Below are positions 23,843 through 34,100 of a stretch of 36,793 nt of DNA, one piece after another. How positions within the stretch are numbered: the stretch's first letter is position 1; each line of letters starts with the position of its first letter. The DNA comes from Arenicellales bacterium. GTDB taxonomy: Bacteria > Pseudomonadota > Gammaproteobacteria > Arenicellales > JAANXG01. The stretch spans positions 1-36,793 of the forward strand of contig JASJAT010000037.1 of the NCBI GenBank assembly GCA_030066885.1, written 5' to 3'. The notes beneath the pieces are model-generated. The model had not been told where the DNA came from and made no database searches. It saw only the letters and a program-made list of their open reading frames with translations. The translations under genes and the position numbers were made by a program.

Positions 23843-24511
23843 ATGATAAATATACGATTAATACTGACTTGCATTGTGTGTACACCGTTTGTAGTCCATG
23901 CACAGGAAACGTTGACTACACAAAAGGAAAGGCTGAGTTACACCATCGGAGTCAGTATCGCGGAACGTGTTCGGCAGAATATGGACCTCGATGTAGATGC
24001 TTTGACACAGGCGATACGGGATGTTCTCACCGGCAACGAGTTAAAACTAACCCCGGAGCAAATGCAGGCCGCTATGAACGAAGAACGTAAGAAGCTGGAG
24101 GAGATTCAGCTAGCCTTAGCCGCTAAGAACAAGGAAGCTGGAGACCAATTTTTATCGATGAATGGGCAGAAAGAAGGTGTTATCCAAACGGATAGCGGGT
24201 TGCAGTATGAGATTATTGAAGAAGGTACGGGCGAAAAGCCTGCGCTGACCGACACAGTAGTGGTGCACTATCGAGGCACACTAATTGACGGTACTGAATT
24301 TGACAGTTCCTATCGGCGAAACACCCCGGCTACGTTTCAGGTTAATGGGGTGATACAAGGGTGGCAGGAAGGCTTGCAATTGATGCCGGCCGGATCGAAA
24401 TGGAAACTGTATGTACCGAGTCACCTCGCCTATGGCGAGCAGGGCGCAGGCGGCAGCATTGGCCCCAACGAGACATTGATATTCGAGGTCGAGCTCAGAG
24501 AAATTAAATAA
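23843..24511 (+). CDS. Periplasmic FKBP-type peptidyl-prolyl isomerase (FkpA/Mip-like)
   Basis: The 222-aa product begins with a signal peptide ending VVHA (cleavage before QETL). A helical dimerisation domain follows (about 25-118; LSYTIGVSIAERVRQNMDLD and a long charged helix), then a complete FKBP domain from GLQYEIIEEGTGEKP to the end, with VHYRGTLIDGTEFDSS, VIQGWQEGLQLMPAGSKW, YGEQGAGGSIGPN and TLIFEVEL. Members fold outer-membrane proteins in the periplasm. GGAG lies five bases before the chosen ATG; the longer upstream frame lacks both a ribosome site and a signal peptide at its start. Confidence 0.93.
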   Translation: MINIRLILTCIVCTPFVVHAQETLTTQKERLSYTIGVSIAERVRQNMDLDVDALTQAIRDVLTGNELKLTPEQMQAAMNEERKKLEEIQLALAAKNKEAGDQFLSMNGQKEGVIQTDSGLQYEIIEEGTGEKPALTDTVVVHYRGTLIDGTEFDSSYRRNTPATFQVNGVIQGWQEGLQLMPAGSKWKLYVPSHLAYGEQGAGGSIGPNETLIFEVELREIK

Positions 24512-24683
24512 ATTATATTTATCATTACTTTGTAAAACATTTCCTACAAGTTAATTGAACTACCCGTCGCAACCTACCACCTTAATCGACGGAGCGAACG
24601 GTTATACCGAGGGATCTACCTTGTAATTGGGGATTGGCTTATTAAACTGAGTAGTATCGATAACGTTTTACTCGAGCACCCCG

Positions 24684-25328
24684 TTGCAAATCTCGATTCT
24701 ACTTTTAACAGTTGTTTTGCTCGCCATTTTGGGACTGAGCGGTTGGATAAAACAACGTAAGCAGTATGCCTCTATGGGCGTTCTGCCACCGTATCGTGTT
24801 CGAAAATCGTTTATGAACACCCAGGAATTCGCTTACTACAACGCGCTTAAGCAGGCACTTGGCGATGAATATCAGGTTTACCCTAAAGTTCGCTTACCCC
24901 AAATTCTGAGTCATCCCGGTCACGACCCGCAATTTCGTGTGCATTGGACGCGGGTGCAACGCCGTTTTGTCGATTTTCTCGTATGTGACTCGAGCCTAAA
25001 GCCAGCCCTGGCCGTGAAGTTTGATCCGTCTGCAAATCGCAGACACAAAAACACGAAAGAAGACGTCCTGGAAGATGCATTAGGTGCAGCCGAACTCCCT
25101 TTGCTGAGGGTAATGCCTGCAAACAACTATGATTTGGACGAAATTACGTACAAGATCAAGTTTGCGATGGCGCGACACGAACCTCAGACAACCGCGCTTA
25201 CTGAACGATCCAATACTTTGAATGATGATTCATTTGCGGATTCAGAGAACAACGACACCGACAGCCGTTTTCTTAGGTTAAGGCGCTGGACTTCTGATCT
25301 GTGGATGTCGGCCCGCCGTTCGAATTAA
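24684..25328 (+). CDS. DUF2726-domain protein with an N-terminal membrane anchor
   Basis: Residues 3-21 (ISILLLTVVLLAILGLSGW) form a membrane segment. Residues about 42-165 match the DUF2726 pattern: EFAYYNALKQALGDEYQVYP, KVRLPQIL, RRFVDFLVCDSSLKPALAV, and a closing AAELPLLRVMP. The family is related to PD-(D/E)XK nuclease folds, but here the usual Glu-Leu-Asp of the active-site strand reads AVKFDPS, so nuclease activity is doubtful. A charged, Asn/Asp-rich tail follows. The start is TTG at 24684, the only start that keeps the whole membrane segment; the ribosome site is weak. The gene stands alone, 172 bases after the FKBP gene. Confidence 0.75.
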   Translation: MQISILLLTVVLLAILGLSGWIKQRKQYASMGVLPPYRVRKSFMNTQEFAYYNALKQALGDEYQVYPKVRLPQILSHPGHDPQFRVHWTRVQRRFVDFLVCDSSLKPALAVKFDPSANRRHKNTKEDVLEDALGAAELPLLRVMPANNYDLDEITYKIKFAMARHEPQTTALTERSNTLNDDSFADSENNDTDSRFLRLRRWTSDLWMSARRSN

Positions 25329-25452
25329 ACAATAATTCCCTGCGAAAACCAGTATTACAGTCATTCACTTTTCCGCTTGGGTTGCATTTAGACCCTTGCC
25401 GTTACTTCATATTAAGCCCAAGAGAGTCAGGAATTCCTTACGTTAGTAAATA

Positions 25453-25543
25453 TTCTCGCCAAGACGCCAAGCTTGCAAAGACTTGGTCTTTGTCACAGAT
25501 CGATATACTTTTTTCTTAGTGGGCTTTGCGCCTTTGCGAAAGA
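25453..25543. repeat. CGCCAAG-family element, copy 4, inverted relative to copy 2
   Basis: TTCTCGCCAAGACGCCAAGC (left) corresponds to the reverse complement of copy 2's right end, and TTTGCGCCTTTGCGAAAGA (right) to that of its left end. Confidence 0.85.
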
Positions 25544-25582
25544 AATAACGAGTGTAAAAAATCTACCCCAACGGACAACTTC

Positions 25583-26639
<1,057 letters not shown>

Positions 26640-27176
26640 TTGAAAGTGGACAATTCTACTGATAGCCAGGATCGTATCGGACGGTTCATGGTTTATGGAG
26701 CCTGGATTTTAGCTGCGGCTTTACTCACCTGGGTGTTTTCGGGTGTGCTTGACTGGCAACGAAATCCAAATACTCAAGTTGATACAATCATAACTTCGGA
26801 CCAGGCCAAAGAAGTTGTGTTAAAACGAAATCGTTTTGGCCATTATGTTGCGACCGGTAAGATAAATGGGCAGTCAGTTGAGTTTTTGCTGGATACCGGC
26901 GCCACGCTGGTCTCTGTACCCGTTGCTATTGCCCAACGACTGGAACTGAAACCGGGAGCAAGGAGGCTTGTGCAAACCGCAAATGGACAGATCACAACGT
27001 ACGCCACAACGCTTGAAAGTGTGACGATTGGCGAAATTGAACTCAAAGATGTCAGAGCAGCGATTAATCCAAATAGTTCAAACAACGCTGTCTTGCTAGG
27101 TATGACTTATCTCAAGCATTTGGAGTTAGTTCAACGCGGTGACACACTAACGCTAAGACAAGTGGGAAATAGGTGA
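26640..27176 (+). CDS. Membrane-anchored retropepsin-like aspartic protease (TIGR02281 family)
   Basis: The 178-aa product has one membrane segment (about 18-37, YGAWILAAALLTWVFSGVLD) and a single retropepsin domain (about 58-175). The domain has GHYVATGKINGQSVEFLLDTG with catalytic Asp85, ATLVSVPVAIAQRLEL, GEIELKDVRAAI and VLLGMTYLKHLEL. It would work as a dimer in the periplasm. This clan AA family is common in proteobacteria and its substrates are mostly unknown. The start is uncertain: TTG 26640 (given) or ATG 26688 just before the membrane segment; neither has a strong ribosome site. Confidence 0.87.
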   Translation: MKVDNSTDSQDRIGRFMVYGAWILAAALLTWVFSGVLDWQRNPNTQVDTIITSDQAKEVVLKRNRFGHYVATGKINGQSVEFLLDTGATLVSVPVAIAQRLELKPGARRLVQTANGQITTYATTLESVTIGEIELKDVRAAINPNSSNNAVLLGMTYLKHLELVQRGDTLTLRQVGNR

Positions 27177-27292
27177 TTCCCGATTACGGCTTGAACGACC
27201 AGATGTGTCAACGTGAGATGTAACTGGTTTCATGTGTGCAACTACATAAAACAAATATCAACTAAGATTTTTTAGCAAGAACGAGAAATAAG

Positions 27293-28081
27293 ATGGCTTG
27301 GTGGGGAAAATTGGTGGGGGGTGCGTTTGGCTTTATGCTTGGCGGGCCGTTGGGTGCTGTACTCGGCGCGACGCTTGGGCATCAATTCGATAAAGGATTG
27401 GGAAGCTTAGAAGGTGACTTTCTAAAAGTAGGAAGCCAAGAACGCGTACAGGCCGCGTTTTTTACTGCGACTTTTTCCATCATGGGACACCTTGCGAAAG
27501 CTGATGGACGTGTATCGGCACACGAAATTGCCCTTGCGGAAAACCTTATGGGTCAGATGCAGTTGAATAGGGATCAACGCAAGGCTGCAATTGAGTTGTT
27601 CAACGCGGGAAAAAAATCCGATTTCCCTCTAGAGGACGCCATTGCGCAACTGAAAGCGGAATGCCATTACCGCACTACGTTGCTGCAAATGTTTCTCGAA
27701 ATTCAGGTGCAAGCGGCACTTGCCGACGGCCAGATACAGGGGCCGGAAAAAGCAATGCTCGACAAAATAGCTACGCAACTCGGGTTCCCTCCAAACTACA
27801 TCACGGAAGTCCTGCGGTTTATTCGCGGAACGGCCCATGAAAGGGTCAACCGTGAGAGAAAACGAGGACTCAGTTTAGAAGACGCTTACGATATCATCGG
27901 AGTCAAGAGATCCGCCAATGATGCAGAGGTAAAAAGAGCTTATCGACGTTTGATGAATCAACATCACCCGGATAAGTTGGTAGCAAAAGGACTGCCTGAT
28001 GAAATGATGAAAATCGCAACGGAAAAGACTCAGCAGATACAAAAAGCCTACGATCGGATTAGGGGAAGCAGAGCGGCCTAG
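27293..28081 (+). CDS. djlA: DjlA-type co-chaperone (membrane-anchored TerB plus J domain)
   Basis: The 262-aa product begins MAWWGKLVGGAFGFMLGGPL, the glycine-rich single membrane helix typical of DjlA. A TerB-like helical domain follows (about 48-165; FFTATFSIMGHLAKADGRVS and QVQAALADGQIQGPEKAML). The C-terminal J domain (about 195-260; DAYDIIGVKRSANDAEVKRA) has the essential HPD in HHPDKL. The J domain stimulates DnaK at the inner membrane; in E. coli DjlA raises the Rcs envelope-stress response. The ATG at 27293 has no strong ribosome site. The gene is 116 bases after the protease gene. Confidence 0.93.
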   Translation: MAWWGKLVGGAFGFMLGGPLGAVLGATLGHQFDKGLGSLEGDFLKVGSQERVQAAFFTATFSIMGHLAKADGRVSAHEIALAENLMGQMQLNRDQRKAAIELFNAGKKSDFPLEDAIAQLKAECHYRTTLLQMFLEIQVQAALADGQIQGPEKAMLDKIATQLGFPPNYITEVLRFIRGTAHERVNRERKRGLSLEDAYDIIGVKRSANDAEVKRAYRRLMNQHHPDKLVAKGLPDEMMKIATEKTQQIQKAYDRIRGSRAA

Positions 28082-28241
28082 CCGCTCGCTAACCCTGATC
28101 AAATGTGAAGGTTCCTAGCTTTGCATCAGGATCCAAAGGTGAGGGCTAATCTGTTCCGCGGAAAATCCCTGTAGCGTTCGTACCACTGTAGTTGCTGTCG
28201 AAGCGCGGCGCTTCGCGCCTCGTAATTAGGGTAGGCATACC

Positions 28242-28272
28242 CGCTACTCGTTTCTAGCCACCAGCTACTGGT
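28242..28272. repeat. CTAG-type dispersed repeat (degenerate)
   Basis: CGCTACTCGTTTCTAGCCAC followed by CAGCTACTGG. It resembles 29503-29534 in reverse order of words. A short GC hairpin (GAAGCG/CGCTTC, 28200-28214) lies just upstream; no gene is seen in the 258-base gap 28082-28339. Confidence 0.5.
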
Positions 28273-28339
28273 TTACATATTGACTGTGATGCGGACGCGA
28301 GATACTGTCATCGACAGTGTATGGATCTCGGTGGCTCAT

Positions 28340-28639
28340 ATGAGGCTCTTAGTTGTTCTTATTATGGGTGTGATGGTGAGTCTGTGTTCGCTTGTGCAAG
28401 CCCAACAAACAGCCCCTGCGCCAATGACCGTCAAGGACTTGAGAGACCAGGGCTGGCAGGTAAAAGAGATGCATAGCCGTAACGAGACCCGGCCCGGTTT
28501 ACCGCCTTATGAAAACCTAGATCGGGTGGTATCGATTACAACCTACGTGCTGGTACGCGGTAATGACACCATTATCTGTGAAATTATCTACGATAGTCAG
28601 CAAGACAGTTTGCAGGAACATTGTGAACAAGACGGTTAG
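28340..28639 (+). CDS. Small secreted protein of unknown function (99 aa)
   Basis: From ATG 28340 the product starts with a clean Sec signal peptide (MRLLVVLIMGVMVSLCSLVQ, cleaved after QA). A 78-residue periplasmic domain follows: APMTVKDLRDQGWQVKEMHS, then VVSITTYVLVRGNDTIICEI, ending in a Cys pair separated by about 15 residues (ICEI...EHCEQ) that could form a disulfide. GGTGG lies upstream of this start; an earlier start at 28280 would bury the signal peptide. Not recognised as a family. The PhyH gene follows six bases on, so the two are likely co-transcribed. Confidence 0.65.
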   Translation: MRLLVVLIMGVMVSLCSLVQAQQTAPAPMTVKDLRDQGWQVKEMHSRNETRPGLPPYENLDRVVSITTYVLVRGNDTIICEIIYDSQQDSLQEHCEQDG

Positions 28640-28645
28640 TAACTC

Positions 28646-29482
28646 ATGATGGCACCGATTGATTACGATGAACTTGTAACGCGGTTTGCCGAATTCGGGT
28701 ATTTTTTTCCTCTGACTGCCATGAGCGCAACAAAGGCGCTTTCTTATCGCGTTGAACTTGAGTCATTGGAGCAACAAATCCGGGGCGGTCAATTGGGTAA
28801 CAAAACCCAACTTAACTACCCCCACGTCATATTTCGTTTTGCCGATGCCATCGTCCGCACACCCCGAATCTTGGATGCTGTGGAGGCCATATTAGGTCCT
28901 GACATTATGGTCTGGGGATCGACTTTCTTCATCAAAGAACCCCGAAGTGACAGTTATGTAAGCTGGCACCAGGATCTGCGCTACTGGGGACTCGATGGTG
29001 ACGCGGTGGTGAGCGTTTGGATCGCGTTGAGCTCTGTAAATAGGGCAAACGGATGCATGCGGTTTGTCCCTGAGTCTCACAAAGGGGGGCTCGTCGACCA
29101 CGATGACACTTTCAACGCTTCGAACTTCCTTACCCGCGGCCAAGAAGCTGCTGTAACGATCGATGAAAGTAAGGTCATCCACGTCGAACTCGCACCCGGC
29201 CAGGCCTCGTTTCACCATGGCAGGTTGTTACACGCATCGGCACCGAATCGGTCTGATGACCGCCGAATAGGCTTGGTAGTGAACTATATTGCACCCCATG
29301 TGCGTCAAACCATCGCGAAGAAGGATTATGCAATGCTGGTACGGGGTGAGGACAGGTTCGGACACTTTGAGCATGTGTCTTCCCCACTCTGTGACTTGGC
29401 AACTGAAGCCATCGCTCAACACCAGGAAATACTCAATGCCCAAAACGAAGCAATGTATGATGGTGTTCAGCAGAACCAGTAG
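28646..29482 (+). CDS. Phytanoyl-CoA dioxygenase (PhyH) family Fe(II)/2-oxoglutarate oxygenase
   Basis: The 278-aa product has the double-stranded beta-helix with iron ligands His108 and Asp110 in YVSWHQDLRYWGL and His196 in GRLLHASAPNRS; Arg207 (RRIGLVVNYI) fits the 2-oxoglutarate carboxylate anchor. The NGCMRFVPESHKGG strand is characteristic of PhyH proteins. The family hydroxylates or halogenates small molecules, including fatty acyl-CoA, ectoine and secondary metabolites; the substrate is not readable. ATG 28649 directly after is an alternative start. Its upstream partner is a small secreted protein. Confidence 0.88.
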   Translation: MMAPIDYDELVTRFAEFGYFFPLTAMSATKALSYRVELESLEQQIRGGQLGNKTQLNYPHVIFRFADAIVRTPRILDAVEAILGPDIMVWGSTFFIKEPRSDSYVSWHQDLRYWGLDGDAVVSVWIALSSVNRANGCMRFVPESHKGGLVDHDDTFNASNFLTRGQEAAVTIDESKVIHVELAPGQASFHHGRLLHASAPNRSDDRRIGLVVNYIAPHVRQTIAKKDYAMLVRGEDRFGHFEHVSSPLCDLATEAIAQHQEILNAQNEAMYDGVQQNQ

Positions 29483-29502
29483 CCTCGCCGTAATCTAATA
29501 CA

Positions 29503-29534
29503 CGCCTAGCTACTAGGCACTCGCCACTCGTTAC
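29503..29534. repeat. CTAG-type dispersed repeat
   Basis: CGCCTAGCTACTAGGCACTC followed by GCCACTCGTTAC; shares CTAGCTACTAG with 20729-20739. Confidence 0.65.
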
Positions 29535-29606
29535 CATTTTTATTTGACCGATGTCACTACTTCCTATAGTTTGCGCGGCAATTTAACTGATATAGGTGTG
29601 GTTAAT

Positions 29607-30584
29607 ATGACAATGGCCATACAGGTGCATCAAGTGGGTGGGCCCGAACAAATGAAATGGGAGCAAGTCAGTATGGGCTCGCCTGGGCAAGGAGAAATAC
29701 TCATTGAGCAAACTGCTGTAGGTTTGAACTTCATCGATGTGTATCACCGTACCGGCCTTTATCCGCCGCACACCAGTCCATTTAGCCCCGGTATGGAGGC
29801 AGCAGGCCACGTCATATCGATTGGTTCTGGTGTCACAGATCTCAAAGAAGGGGACCGCGTCGCCTATGCGTCCCTGCCGGTAGGTGCTTACACAGAGCAA
29901 AGAATCATGCCGGCTGATCGAGTGGTGAAGATACCGGATGGAATAGATGATCAAACGGCGGCCGCGATGATGCTAAAGGGAATGACTGCACACTATTTAT
30001 TGCGCCGATGCTATGCGGTTCAGCCGGGCGACACCATATTGTTCCACGCCGCTGCGGGTGGCGTGGGTTTGATTGCCTGTCAATGGGCCAAACATCTGGG
30101 TGCTACAGTGATCGGCACGGTTGGGAATCCGGACAAGGCCGCGTTGGCCAAGGCCCATGGTTGTGACTACCCGATCTTATATAAGGAGCAGGACTTCCTT
30201 GAAGAAGTCAGAAGAATTACTGATGGAGCCATGTTACCGGTGGTGTACGATTCTATTGGTCGAGATACTTTTGATCGATCGCTGGATTGTTTACGTCCTT
30301 TGGGCACAATGGTTCTATTTGGTCAATCATCGGGTAAGGTACCGCCGCTCGATGTCGGGGTGCTGGCCGCTAAAGGCTCACTGTTTCTCACCCGGCCGAC
30401 ACTCATGACCTATACAGCCCAGCACGAAGACCTGGTTACAGCTGCTGGAGAGCTGTTTGATGTGGTGGCGCAAGGGGTGGTGAAAATCAATGTGCATCAA
30501 ACCTATGCGCTAAAGGATGCTGGTCAAGCGCATATTGATTTGGAAGCGCGGAAGACCGTGGGTTCAACCGTATTGCTGCCTTAG
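29607..30584 (+). CDS. qorA: NADPH:quinone oxidoreductase (zeta-crystallin type, MDR superfamily)
   Basis: The 325-aa product is close to the usual 327 aa of E. coli QorA. It has GLNFIDVYHRTGLYP, ASLPVGAYTEQRIMPADRVV, AAMMLKGMTAHYLLRR, and the NADPH-binding AAAGGVGLIACQWAKHLGA. It lacks the zinc cysteines of alcohol dehydrogenases. The role is one-electron or hydride reduction of quinones in the cytoplasm. I chose ATG 29607; ATG 29613 is as good, and the longer upstream frame from 29544 has no homology. It converges on queF with 32 bases between. Confidence 0.92.
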   Translation: MTMAIQVHQVGGPEQMKWEQVSMGSPGQGEILIEQTAVGLNFIDVYHRTGLYPPHTSPFSPGMEAAGHVISIGSGVTDLKEGDRVAYASLPVGAYTEQRIMPADRVVKIPDGIDDQTAAAMMLKGMTAHYLLRRCYAVQPGDTILFHAAAGGVGLIACQWAKHLGATVIGTVGNPDKAALAKAHGCDYPILYKEQDFLEEVRRITDGAMLPVVYDSIGRDTFDRSLDCLRPLGTMVLFGQSSGKVPPLDVGVLAAKGSLFLTRPTLMTYTAQHEDLVTAAGELFDVVAQGVVKINVHQTYALKDAGQAHIDLEARKTVGSTVLLP

Positions 30585-30616
30585 CAGGAGGCAAGTGATT
30601 TTTGTCCCGGCTTATG

Positions 30617-31006
30617 TTACGCCAGCTGCACAGGAGCGGGCGGCTCCCAGTTGTCCTGTCGATGCTCCGCTACAACCGTCGTATATAATCCTCCACGAAC
30701 GTTAAATTTTGCGGTGAGACGGAGATATCGCGGCGCCAGATTTGCGACTAAGTCCTCGACAATCTGATTGGTAACGGCCTCGTGGTATGCCCCCTGATCA
30801 CGATAGCTCCAGATGTAGAGTTTGAGGGACTTCAATTCAACACAGAACTGGTCGGGAATATACTCCAGATAGAGGGTGCCGAAATCAGGTTGTCCGGTAA
30901 CGGGACACAAACAGGTAAACTCCGGGATTTCTATGCGGACGGTATAATCACGTTGTGGATTGGGATTATCAAAAACTTCCAATTCCCGGCTCGGCTGCAT
31001 GGGCAT
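30617..31006 (-). CDS. queF: NADPH-dependent 7-cyano-7-deazaguanine reductase, unimodular QueF
   Basis: The 129-aa product is the short (type I) QueF, which reduces preQ0 to preQ1 for queuosine. Catalytic Cys34 lies in [12 protein letters not shown], with Asp41 the general acid; the QueF motif [13 protein letters not shown] (57-69) is the NADPH site; [15 protein letters not shown] completes it. E. coli and many gammaproteobacteria have a two-module form of about 280 aa, so the short form is worth noting. AAGGA lies about seven bases before the ATG. The gene is divergent from smc. Confidence 0.94.
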   Translation of the reverse strand: MPMQPSRELEVFDNPNPQRDYTVRIEIPEFTCLCPVTGQPDFGTLYLEYIPDQFCVELKSLKLYIWSYRDQGAYHEAVTNQIVEDLVANLAPRYLRLTAKFNVRGGLYTTVVAEHRQDNWEPPAPVQLA

Positions 31007-31157
31007 TTGGCTTTCCTTGTGGTAATTTTCGGCCCGGATTTTATCGGAACCGATACTCTACAAACAGGTTTTAAGATCAACACCCATATCATAACCCTTC
31101 AGTGTAGTTATTTGAGGCAAACAATCGGGATGACTCTAGTCGACATCACGCCGTTCG

Positions 31158-34100
31158 ATGCATCTTAAGCATATCAAGCTTGCGGGCTTTAAATCCTTTG
31201 TAGATCCTACTACGGTTTCCGTACCGTCTAAGGTAGTCGGCGTGGTAGGCCCCAATGGTTGTGGCAAGTCCAATGTTATTGACGCTGTACGTTGGGTAAT
31301 GGGCGAATCTTCTGCGAAAACGCTGCGTGGCGACAGCATGGCAGATGTCATATTTAATGGATCGAGCGCGCGTAAACCCGTCGGTAAAGCCATGGTCGAG
31401 CTCGTATTTGACAACAGTCAAGGTAAAGCCCCCGGACCTTACGCCAAATACAACGAGATCGCGATCCGGAGAGAGTTATCACGCGATGGCCAATCGAACT
31501 ATTTCATTAATAAAGTTAGGTGCCGGCGACGCGACATCACAGATATCTTTCTGGGTACCGGATTGGGACCTCGCTCTTACTCTATCATCGAACAGGGTAT
31601 GGTCGGACGGATTATCGAAGCCAGACCCGAAGAACTCCGTGCTCTGATAGAGGAAGCAGCTGGCGTATCAAAGTACAAAGACCGTCGAAGGGAAACTGAA
31701 ACTCGGATCCGCCACACCAAAGAGAATCTTGATCGGGTCGCCGATATCCGCAGCGAGCTAGAAACGCAACTGAGAAGGCTGAAACGACAGTCCAGCGCTG
31801 CCGAGCGATACAAAAAGTTAAAGATCGAGGAACGATTGCTGCGTGCCCAGCTCATGAGCTTACGTTGGCGAAATTTGGATGCCGAAGCTGGTGAGCAAGA
31901 TAGAAAGTTGGCAAGTCTGCAGAATGCGCTGGACGCAAAACTCGCGGAACAAAGAGCCGACGAAAAAATCATCGAACAATTACGTCAAAAGCAAAGCCAG
32001 ACAAATGAACAGTTCAATAAAGTGCAAGCCGAGTTTTATGAAGTCGGCGGGGAGATTGCGAGTGTAGAACAAGAGATCGAGCACGCTCGGCAAACTCGTA
32101 CGCAGCAACAGCAAGAATTCGAGCGCGTGGCCGACTCATATAAAGAAACTTCACAGCATTTGGAGTCTGATAGACGGCGCCTCAAAGACATAGAGCAGAA
32201 GCGAGGTCAGATTGCCCCTGGGCTGGAGTCGGCAAAAGAGTTGCTTGCCAGCGTGTTGGAGGAACAACAAGAAACGGAGAAAGAGCTCAACGAGTGGCAA
32301 ACACAGTGGGAGCGGTTCAGTAGCCAATCGGCCAAACCCGAACAGGAGAAGCAGGTTCAACGGACGCGAATCGAAGAGCACGAGTCGCAACTGGCAAACA
32401 TGAAGAGCCGGGAAGATCGCTTGCAGGAAACACTTGAAAAACTCGAGGCACAAGTTGACAACGAAACACTAAAACAGCTCCGGGCGGAGGCTCGAGAGCA
32501 CGACGAACTGTGCGAAAAAATTGCAAAGCAGGTCGACGACCTGGATAGAAGAATTGGGGAGACTCGCAATATCGTTGAGGAAATCAGTGAGCAGGAAAAC
32601 GAAGCACGAGATCAATATCATGCACTAACTGCGAGACTGAGTTCTTTAAAAGAGCTTCAAGCTGCGGCGTTGGGACAACACGACGCTAAACTGATCGAGT
32701 GGATGTCTGTATCCGGGCTGGACGAAGCACAACGATTAGCCACCGAGCTCGTGGTTGAATCGGGATGGGAGCGAGCCGTAGATCGCGTGTTGGGTGCTCG
32801 AAGCGGTGCAATTTGCGTCAAAGATTTGGATTCTATTTCAGTGACGGAAGCTACCGAGGTGGATGCATACCTGATCGAACACTCTTCCAATTCGCCAACA
32901 AAGAACGACCGACCGAGTTTGGCTGACAAAGTTAATTGCAAATCGATCGACTTAAGTAACTGGCTGTCGGACGTTTATATCGCAAACGACTATGATTCAG
33001 CACTGAGTATGCGTCATTCGCTTGGGGCTCATGAATCCGTCGTGACTGCAGATGGGATTTGGGTTGGTAATAACTGGGTGGCGTTGGCGAATCGATCAGA
33101 TTCAAACGCGGGTATATTGGCCAGGGAAAAGGCAATCGAGGGGTTGGAACAAGAGCTAGAGCAGTCATCAGACGCATTGAGTGAGTTGACAAGGCGACTG
33201 GAAGGGGAGCAGGAGAAGCTGGTCGCTTTAGAGGAAGAGCACGCGGATCAACGCAGATCATTGACCAGTGAAACCAAACTTCGCGCCGAGATCCACAACC
33301 GGTTGGGACGCATGGAGGCGAGAGCTTTAGAGTTGACTACGCGTAGAGAGCAAGTTGAATCTGAATTGAAAGAGCTGCGCGACCAGATTCAGCAGACTTT
33401 CGATACGCTAACCAACGCACAAGGTATGTTGCGTGGTGCGGAACTGGCTACTGAGGATTTTGCACAGTTACAAGGTGAGCTAACAGCGGCTCGGGATCAA
33501 TTCAAGGAGCAGTTGCATATAAATAACGCGAAAGCTGTGCAGGCCCGGGAAGCATTGCATACAGTACAAGCCGAAAATCAGCGACTAGAAACCGAATGGT
33601 CGGCAATCAAAGAGAACATTCAGCGCTTAGAAAATCAATATGCCGGTATTGTGGAGAGGCGACAACAGCTGACATCTATATTAAGTCAGGATGAGGAGCC
33701 GGCCACGGATCTTAAAAGCCGCTTGGAGGATCTGCTGGGACAACGCGTGTCCGTGGAACAGCGATTGACTGCCGCGCGTACCGAGGTCGAGAGGCTCGAT
33801 GAGTCGATAAGAGAGACCGAACAGAAGCGTGTTACACATGAGCAAGACGCGCAGAGTGTGCGCGGTGAAATTGAAACCGAACGTGTCGCGAGGCAGGAAG
33901 TGGTTGTCAGGCGGGATACCCTGGGCGAGCAAATTTCCGAAGTGGGACACGATCCTAGGCAGTTGTTGCAGGAGATGCCTGAGGATGCTGAAGAAGCCGA
34001 CTGGCAAGAATCGGTAGACAAAATAACAAAAAGAATCGATCGAATCGGGCCAGTAAACTTGGTGGCTATTGAGGAGTACGAAGAACAGGCCGAAAGAAAA

